Source of the DNA: JAHELQ01 sp965603365
GTDB lineage: Bacteria > Acidobacteriota > Aminicenantia > UBA2199
Reading direction: 5' to 3'
DNA: 53,639 bases
Assembly: GCA_965603365.1 (NCBI GenBank)
Contig: CBFDCR010000036.1
Span: forward strand, 1 to 53,639
The position numbers were made by a program, and so were the translations under genes. Of this stretch, positions 1 through 9,500 are shown piece by piece; position 1 is the first letter of the stretch, and each line of letters begins with the position of its first letter. The notes under the pieces were generated by a model that saw nothing but the letters and a program-made list of their open reading frames with translations, was not told the DNA's origin and ran no database searches.

Positions 1-53
1 AGAGGGGTGCCCCGAAGGGGCGGGGTGTGTTAACTCTTGAGAGGGGTGCCCCG
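1..53. repeat. 39-bp direct repeat inside the condensation-domain coding sequence (1.36 copies in view)
   Basis: The 14 bases agaggggtgccccg occur at 1-14 and again at 40-53, giving a period of 39 bp, which is exactly 13 codons. The unit contains the dyad gccccgaaggggc (9-21). It looks like GC-rich intergenic repeat DNA rather than condensation-domain sequence, and more copies may lie to the left of the window. A related core, cccgaaggggc, occurs in a true intergenic region at about 45392-45402. Confidence 0.7.
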
Positions 54-576
54 CTTCAATCAGCCCCACCCGCATTAATGGCGGCCTCGCTAAATCAAAG
101 GGCCTTACAAAATCTTTTATGATCCCTTCAATCTCAAAATCCACCCCCCTATGCACCCTCTGCACCGGTTCTTCGTTTACCCGCACAAAGGATGTCCGGA
201 AACTCTCATGACGAACGATTAACTGGCGGAACACCTCCGCCAGCCTGTCTCTGTCTACCTCTTCCTTCAATCTTACCAGCTGCGGCATATTGTAGACCGT
301 GCTCTCCAGATTCAACTGCTGCAATATATACATCCGCTTCTGGGCCGAAGACAACACATAATATTCCCTCTCTTCGCCTGGTTTGATGGGGCTGTAATCG
401 CCCTCTACCTGTGTAGAGCGGAAAAAGGCAATGATGTCCTCTTTTCTCTCTTTGAGTTCATTTAACAGTTCAGGCGTTAATTTTTCTTTGGGGGCACTTA
501 TTTTTAACCGGTCATCGACCAACCGTATGCCGATGCCTGCTTCTCTCAATTTAGTTAATGAAGTAATAATACTCAT
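1..576 (-). CDS. NRPS, partial: TubC-type docking domain plus start of a condensation domain (runs off the left edge)
   Basis: Open frame of 192 codons with no stop to the window edge. The ATG overlaps the stop codon of the upstream NRPS (ATGA), so the two are translationally coupled. Residues 1-50 (MSIITSLTKLREAGIGIRLV...) match the TubC N-terminal docking domain, which binds a short acidic C-terminal tail of the preceding synthase; the preceding protein indeed ends EDVEVTL. Residues about 73-192 begin an LCL-type condensation domain (VLSSAQKRMYILQQL, RHESFRTSF). The C2-C3 loop after RVGLI (residues 176-192) is odd: it holds a 13-residue unit starting GHPSQEL and the start of a second copy, encoded by a 39-bp repeat. 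The HHxxxDG motif and everything after it lie outside the window. It should be the next elongation module after the Z-activating module. Confidence 0.9.
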   Translation of the reverse strand, partial: MSIITSLTKLREAGIGIRLVDDRLKISAPKEKLTPELLNELKERKEDIIAFFRSTQVEGDYSPIKPGEEREYYVLSSAQKRMYILQQLNLESTVYNMPQLVRLKEEVDRDRLAEVFRQLIVRHESFRTSFVRVNEEPVQRVHRGVDFEIEGIIKDFVRPFDLARPPLMRVGLIEAGHPSQELTHPAPSGHPS

Positions 577-3500
577 AAGGTTACTTCCACATCTTCCGGA
601 TTGGCATCTTTTTCCTGGTTCTTTACCCATTCGGCCACAGACACGAGGGCACACATGTTTTTTACGGTGGAGGCTCCAAATATCTCATTGAGGGGAATCT
701 TGACATTAAAAACCTCATGAAGCCTGGCCACCAATATGGTCACCTTTAAAGAGTGGCCTCCCAGCTCGAAGAAATCATCCTCGGCTCCAATTAGCTCCAT
801 TTTTTTGCCTAATATTGCCGACCAGATCTCTACCATTTTCTCTTCGGTTTCGTTTCTGGGGGCCACATAGGTTTTACCGATTTTGCCCTCTGGATCCGGT
901 AACGCCTTACGATCTAATTTACCGGCCGGAGTCACCGGTATTTTGTCGATCTCGATGAAGTAAGAGGGAATCATATAGGGTGGTAAATGAACGGTAAGAA
1001 AATCTTTGAGTCTCGTTAACTCGAATTTTTCCCTGGGGACGATATAGGCACACAGATACTTATCGCCGGTGCCGGTATCGATATCTATAACAGCCGCCTC
1101 TTTTACTAAATGATGCCTCGACAGGTGAAACTCGATTTCCCCCAATTCAATTCGGAAGCCCCGTACTTTCACTTGCTGGTCGATTCTTCCCATAAATTCA
1201 ATATCTCCCGCCGGCAAGAAGCGGGCCAGATCACCCGTCCTGTATAGGGGCTGGGATTTAGGATTTAGGGGCTGGTGGGTGGAACTTCGTGTGTCTTCGC
1301 GGTTCTTCGCGGCTGAAATTAGAAATTTCTGTGCCGTCATTTCGGGACGATTCAGATAACCGACAGCCAGGCCTATTCCCGCTAGTGCCAATTCTCCCGG
1401 CGCACCGACGGGCTGCAGCCCGGAATCGGCACCCATTATATATACCCGATGATTGGCAATGGGCCTGCCGATAGGGGGAAATCCGGCGGCATCGGTTTCT
1501 GCCTGTACCTCTGTCCAGGTGGTCCATACCGTATCCTCCGTCGGTCCATACAGATTGTAAAGTGTAAAGGGGAGTGGCTGAGCCGGATAAATGGTTAACT
1601 TATCCCCGGCTGCCCGCAAAGACTTTAAGGCGACCCCGCTTTCCGGCCACGCCTCTTTTAGTAGGTACTCCGCCATTACCGTGGGTTGAAACGAGATGGT
1701 GATCTCATGTTTAATCAACCATTGTTTCATCTTTAGCGGATCTAGACGGGTCTCGTTATCGGCTATGTGCAGGCTGGCGCCGCTGGACAAACAGGGCCAG
1801 ATTTCAAAGGCCATGGCATCGAAACTGGGACTCGCCACCTGGCTGGATCGATCATGAGGGGTTTGGGCAAAGATCTTATGATGGGCACATATAAGGTTGA
1901 CAAATCCCCGATGCCGTATCAATACCCCCTTGGGCCTGCCGGTGGAGCCCGAGGTATAGATCACATAAGCCAGGTTTGAAGGACTCGATTCACGGTTCAC
2001 CATCCTTGATGCACGATCCGGACCTGTATCCGGCATCTCCTTAATCACCAACCGGGCGCCGCTGTCAACCAGCATAAATTCGATCCGTTCCCCTGGATAC
2101 ACAGGATCAATCGGTAAGTAGGCGCCATCGTTCTTCAATATCGACAATAAACAGACAATAAGTTCTATAGAGCGATCCAACATGACGCCCACTATGGTAG
2201 ACGGTTTTAGCCCTTTATCCCTCAATACCGTTGCCAGCCGATCTGCTTTATCGTTTAGTTCCCCATAGCTAAGCTGACAAAGACCCTGGTCAAGGGCGAT
2301 ATGATCGGGGGTGCGGCAGACCTGCTCTTCGACTAAGCAATGGATGGTCTTATCCCCGGGAAAGGCTGCGGAGGTGTTATTGAAATCAAACATAATTTGC
2401 CGCCTCTCCTCTTCCGTTATGATCTCAATTTCGTTTACAAACGTATTTGAATCGAGTAATACCTGTTTCATAATATGAGTAAAACGGTCTCCCAACCTTC
2501 TTATAAACTCCCTATCATAGGCAAAAACATTGTAACTAAATTTCATAACATAGGGTTTGGACGGCGCGATCGTTATGTTAAAATCATAATTGGTCTGCTC
2601 ATGGAACGACACATTTGTTATATGGAAGTCCGGGGCTTGCCCTGTTCCCGCACTCTGCAGCCTCTCTTGAAGGGGATAATTCTCAAAGGCCATGATATGA
2701 TCCATTAAATTCCCCTTCAATAATGAGACCGATTGAATTTCTGCCAGCGGTAAATATTCGTATCTCCTCGAGGCTGCGGCTTCATCATGTATCATTCGTA
2801 TTAATTGAGAGAAAGCCTGTCCTTCCTGAAACGTTACCCGCACAGGAATGGTATTGATAAAGAGCCCGATCATATGTTCGATGCCTTTTATTTCAGGCGG
2901 CCTCCCGGACACTACCGTACCAAAGACAACATCCTGTCGATTATTGCATTTTGCCAGCAGTATCCCCCACAAGGTTTGAAATATCGTATTCATGGTGACT
3001 TGATTCCCCCCGGCGATCTCATGGAGTTGGGAAATTCTCGCTTCATCGATAATTAATGGATACTCTTCTAACCTGTACTCCGCATCTGCCGACAATCGAT
3101 TGAAGTTAGGTAATCCTGCCTGTTCTTCACACCCTTCCAGGTATTCTTGCCAATACTTTAGGCCGCTTCTCTTATCCTGTTTCCCCAACCATCTAATGTA
3201 AGTAATATATGGATTTTCCGGTTCCAATTCAAAAGGCCTACCCTCTTTTAACAATCTATAAATCTTTACCACTTCACCAAATATAAGTCCCAGACACCAG
3301 CCATCCATTAAAATATGATGAAAACTCCACACCAATTCATAGGACTTCCAGCCAACCTTTAGAAGGGAAAGCTTCATCAATGTGTCTCTGGTCAGGTCAA
3401 ATCCCCTATTCCTCTCTTTTTCCTTGAATTCTTCCAGGTATAAGACTTTTTCATCTTCGTTTAAATGGCTGATATCTTCATAATGTATTTGATCCATTCG

Positions 3501-6500
3501 ATTTCTTAGAACAATTTGTAATGGTTCGGCCAACTTTTCATAGAGGAAATTGGTACGCAAGATATCGTGTCTTTCTATCAGTTTATTCAGACTCAACTCC
3601 AATAGCTCCTTATTCACCTCGCCCTCTATAGAGAACCCAAATTGCTCAAAATAGGCCTCTTTGATATCGCTCCTCAGAGCCAGGTAGAACATACCGCTCT
3701 GCATGGGACTGAGGGGATACATATACTGGAGTTCCGCCTCCTTGCCAAAAGTGGCAGACACATGATCGTTAATGGCGTCGAAGGCCTCCAGCGATAGTTG
3801 GGGGTAACCCAGATCCGATGGCGTATACTCTTTTCTCTCTCTGCCCAGGCAATGTTTGATGATCTTTAGCAGATTCCCTTTAAAACAAGCAGCCAACTGC
3901 TGGAGGTGATCTTCTTTGTATTCATACTTATTATAAGTCAAAGCTAAGCGCATCTGTCCTTGAAACAATCCGCCATTGACTTCAATTACATGCCGCCTTT
4001 CCGATTCGGGACTTATACCCTGCCCACTGCTCAGCCGTGACAATGAAAAGGGTGATTCCTCACCAATATCCGCATCAAATTGGCCCAAATAATTAAAACC
4101 GATCTCAGGCTTCAACTTAAACCGGTAGCCCTCCTTTCTCTCTTCAGGTGCCAGGTATCGCGATAACCCATAGCCGATGCCCTTGTGGGGAATGCGTCTC
4201 AGTGTCTCTTTAACGCTCTTTACTATATAAGGGAGATCCTGGGCCCGGCTCATATCTAAAATAAGCGGATACTGGCTGGTGAACCAACCCACCGTACGAC
4301 TGATATCGACCCCCTCGACAATCGACTCACGGCCATGCCCCTCTAAATTGATGCATACCTTCTCTAACCCTGCCCACTCCTTTATGCTCAGACCCAAAGC
4401 CGCCAGCAATATATCGTTAATCTCGGTATTATAGGCCCAATTCACCTTTCTCAGCAGTTGCTCTGTATCGTCTTGATCCAGTACCACCACCATAACTTCA
4501 TCATACTTACTCTTTTTCTTCCCTGCTTCGATCTCCCGATCTACCGGCAGGCGCTCTACCGGTGTATCATCAACCGACTGCCAATATGCCAACTCACTCA
4601 AAATTTCACTGTTTCCATCCCTCAAGGCCCTGGCCCAATATTGAAAGGAATCGGTCTTGTCCGGGAATTTGATCTCTTCTCCCTGGACCGACTGCCGGTA
4701 ACCGGTGGTAAAATCCTCCAGCAAAATCCGCCAGGAAATTCCGTCTATTACCAGGTGATGAATGACAATCAACAAATGGTCCCCAGCCGGGGTTTTAAAT
4801 AAACCAACCTTTACCAGCGGTCCTGCCGCCAGATCGATCCCCTCCTGTATCCTGTTGGCCTCCCTCTCTATTTTCTCTTCGACTTCTTCGGTATCCGTGA
4901 AATCGAAAACGTCGAAATCGAATAATTTCCCGGTTTTCCCCCGATTGATCTGAATCAGCCGATCTTCATCAAATTTGTATACCATTCGCAAGGCGTCGTG
5001 GTGTTCCACCATCCTGGTCAAAACCTTCTGTAAAACCTGCTGCTCAAATCCCTGCTGGCGAAACAGCATCACCGCATGGTTAAAATGATGGCTCTGGCAA
5101 AAGTTCGATTGGAAAAACCACTGTTGAATGGGGGTCAGGGCAACCTCCCCTTCGACAGTTCCCTGATGGATGATCCGCTCCAATTCGATGATGTGCTTCT
5201 GCAATTCTCTAATGGTGGGGTGTAAAAAGAGATCGCTAATTTTAAAATCCAACCCGTGTTTCTTTAACCGGGCCGACACCTGGATGGCTTTAATCGAGTC
5301 ACCGCCGATCTCGAAGAAGTTATCGGTGGTGCCGACTCTCTTCACGCCTAATACCTCCTGCCAGGTCTCTGCCAACCGCTCTTCAAACCTATTGCGAGGC
5401 AGTGCATAACCCTCTTCCCGCAACTCAAATTCCGGTTCCGGCAGTGCCTTGCGGTCTAATTTACCGTTTTTGGTAAGCGGTATCTTATCTATGGGTACAA
5501 AATGGGCGGGGATCATATAATCGGGCAATTTTAAAGCCAGATGCTCCCTCACCCAGGAGGTATCGGAACTGCCAATCGTACCCGTCGGCACGATGTAGGC
5601 GCACAAATTCTTGCTGCCCCCACTCTCCGATTCCCTATCGATCACCACCGCCTCCATGATATTACGATGTTCCAGGAGCCGGGCTTCGATCTCCCCCAAT
5701 TCGATGCGAAAGCCCCTGACTTTAACCTGTTGATCGATTCTTCCTTCAAACTCAATAGTGCCATCTGCCAGCCACCTGCCCAGATCACCGGTGTAATAAA
5801 CCATTTCTCCTTTCCTGAAGGGATCCGGAATAAACTTATCTCTGGTGAGTTCTACATTGTTCAGATAGCCCCTGCATAGTCCTGTACCGCCAATATAGAT
5901 CTGCCCATTGATGCCTATGGGCAAAAGCCTCAAACCCGGGTCCAATATGTAGATATGGGTATTGGAAATCGGTGAACCGATGGGAATGGTGATCTGATTA
6001 TCATGAATCTCATTGATGTCGTAATAAGTGGCATATACAGTGGTCTCTGTGGGGCCATATACATGGAGAATTCTATCTTTGCCTAAATTCTCTAACGCCT
6101 TTTCAGCATGTTTTACAGACACCCGCTCTCCTCCAAACAAAACTTTCCTGATCTTTAACAGGTTTTCCAGGCCGACATCTATGAGAGTATTAAAGAGGGC
6201 AGTGGTGACAAAGAACACGCTGATCCTCTCTCTCTTTATTAGAGATGAGAGGGCTGCCAGTTCAAGAAGTTCGCTGCGGCTTACCAGCACCAGGGGTAAT
6301 CCGTTTAACAGAGCACCATAAATATCGAAGACAGAACCGTCAAAGGCGTAATCGGACAACTGCAATACACGATCCCCCGCCTGGAAGTCGATATAATTGG
6401 TATTCTTGACGACCCGGGTCACGTTGTAGTGGGTGATTAAGTTTCCTTTGGGTATACCGGTGGAACCGGAAGTATACATAATATAGGCCAGGTTACCGGA

Positions 6501-9500
6501 TTTAAGCTTGACAGGCAGCCTCTCTTCGGTATATTTTTTTACTATTTTTAAATCATGCTGCCTCTTATGCCTTTCTATAATCTTATTTTTATCGGTTCTC
6601 GTTTTATCTATATATACCAGGGCATCGTACCTGAACCTGGTTAACTCATTTTTTATGGAATATATCTTGTCGGAAAATTTCACATCATAGATTTCCGGAT
6701 AATCCAGGATCAAGTCCTCCAGGAAACCACGGGAGATGAATAACTCCTGGGACCAATCGATTTTGGTTTTATAGTTCCGCTCCTTATTGGCCCGGCTGAA
6801 GGCGAGCAAGTCGCCGATCAAATCCGCCTTTAGATCCTGATCCATGATGTCGCCGATAAAAATATAGCCGGTATCGCCCACGAGGTCGATGGCCTTTTGC
6901 AGGACTTTGCGAAGATAATTGTGACCGTTAAAACACTGGATGACACTGTTTACTATGACCAGGTCGAAATTTGCTTCAGCCAATTGATCGATTTCATGGG
7001 CCGCCAACCGACAGAGTTTTATATTGCCGTGTCCCTCTTCTTTTATTCTCTGCCTGTTTTTCTCTATAATGGCGGACGATAGGTCGGTGCCGTAATAAAG
7101 GCCCACCCTGGGGGCCAGGCGGTACATGCTGATACCGGATGCACAGCCGATCTCCAGAATCCGCATATCACTATCCAGCAGTGGTTCCAGCTTTTTTAAG
7201 ATGTTGTCGCCGTACTCATCCATCTCTTCTGTGGGTATGGGATCGCCCGTATAACTACTGTTCCAACCGCCGCCGGTCACCTCATCCACCGCTGTCTCCC
7301 CCACGTACTCCCAGAGTTTCCGGTCCATTAGTTCATTCTCTTCCACCTCCTCTTCGGCATGGATATTTTCACTGTCGATGCAGAGAATTGTCGCCAATGT
7401 TGGACACTCCCACTGCATCCGGTTCAGAATTTTAATATAACGCTTCTGCCCGATCAGGACAGTTGTATGTGAATCGTTGATCATGGTCTTGATTCTCTCC
7501 TCCGGGAATGAGGGGGAAATGGGAACATAGCAGCCGCCGGCCTTTAATATTCCCACAATGGCCACAATCATGGCGATACATCTGTCCATCAGCATGCCCA
7601 CCGGTTGGTCCGCCGTCACCCCATTCTCACCGAATAAATAGTGGGCCAGTTGATTGGCCTGCCCATCCAGGGCCTTATAGGTCAAACTCTCCTCCCCCAT
7701 CACCACCGCCGCCTGATGGGGGACCGCCTCTACCTGTTCTGCCAATAACTCGGCAATAGTCTTTTCCCGGGGATAGGGGGTTTCGGTATCATTAAATTGA
7801 TATAATAACTGCCGTCTCTCCTCTGCTGGCATCATTTCCAGGTCGTCGATCTTTATGTCAGGATTGTCCACCGCCTCTCTTACTATTTGTTTGAAGTGCC
7901 GGAAAAACCGAATGATCGTCTCCCTCTTGAATATACCGGTGTAATACTCCACGCTTATTACCACATCTTCGCCGGGATCGGTCACAAAAAACGTCATATC
8001 AAATTTCGAGGTGGGATTCAAATAGCGAATGTCGGGAATACTCCTACTGAACATGGGCAGTACCTCTACCTGTCCTGCGCCCAATCCACCGGCCGGGACC
8101 TCCCCCACTCTTCTAAAATTCTGAACGACCATCAGGATGTCAAATAGAGGATTCCTGGAGGCATCCCGTTCCAGTTCCAGCTTTTCCACCAACTCCTCAA
8201 ACTGGAGATCCTGATTCTCAAAAGCCCCGACACTATTGGTCACCACCTCTTTTAAAAAAGATTCGTACGTTTTACCTGGCTCCGGGTAGTTGCGCATGGC
8301 CAGGGTATTGACAAACATACCCATAATCTTCTGTAAATCGGCATGGGGTCGGCCGGCTATGCCGGTACCGATGATGATATCGGTCTGATTCGTATATTTA
8401 TAAAAGAGGATGTTGAGGGCGGTCAGGATGTTCATGTAAAGGGTGGCGCCATTCCTGGCGCCGAGGGTCTTGAACTCTGCCACATCTTTCCGAGCCAATA
8501 CGAATTCATAAGTTTCCCCCACAAATGTAAATACCTCCGGACGCTTATAGTCTGTGGGCATCTCCAGTCGAGGGATCTCCCCGGAAAACAGGTTGAGCCA
8601 GTAATCTTCCTGCTTTTTTATCTTCCCGCTTTGAATGGAACGATTTTGCCAGTTTGAGAAATCTTTATACTGAAGCCGCAGCGGCGAAAGCGTCGCCCCC
8701 CCATACATCGACAAAAAGTCCTCCATCAGTACCATATGGGAGGTTCCATCAGAGACGATATGGTGAATATCTACCATCCATACACGGTTTCCGTCGGGCA
8801 GCGTCATGATTCCCGAACGGATCAACGGCGCCTGACTGAGATCAAACGGGCGTATGAATTGTTGGATCAGGGGCCGGAGAGAACCTTTGACCTCCTGTCC
8901 ATCAGGCGAATCGTAATATTCGACGTTAAAGGCGACTGCTTCATTGGTTTTTTGCACCGGTAAATCATTTACTTTCATAAACGATGTCCGCAAACTTTCA
9001 TGGCGAGCGATCAATATGTTCAATATGGATTCCAGCTTATTCAACTCTATCTCTTTGTCTAAGGGAAAGGCAAGGGGTATATTGTAACTGGTGCTATTCA
9101 AATCGATTTGTTGAAGAAAATAGAGCCTTTTTTGGGCCGATGATAGGGTATAATATTCTCTCTTTTCAACGGCCTTTATACCGTAATATTTACTTCTCTC
9201 TGTATGTTGAATTAATTCGGCCAACTCTCGTATTGTCTGGCGTTTCAGTACCTCCATCAGCGGCAATTTTACATCCAACTCCTTGTGAATGAGGGAAGTC
9301 AGGATGGTGGCCTTCAGCGAATGTCCACCCAGGTCAAAAAAATTGTTGTCTATGCCCAGTGACTCCCTGGCAACATTCAGGACCTCTGACCATATGCCCA
9401 CCAATTTTTTCTCCATTTCGTTTCTCGGCGCTGTGTATTTTTCAGCGGCAGAGACTTCCGGTCTGGGCAGGGCTGCCCGGTCGACTTTTCCATTCGGCGT

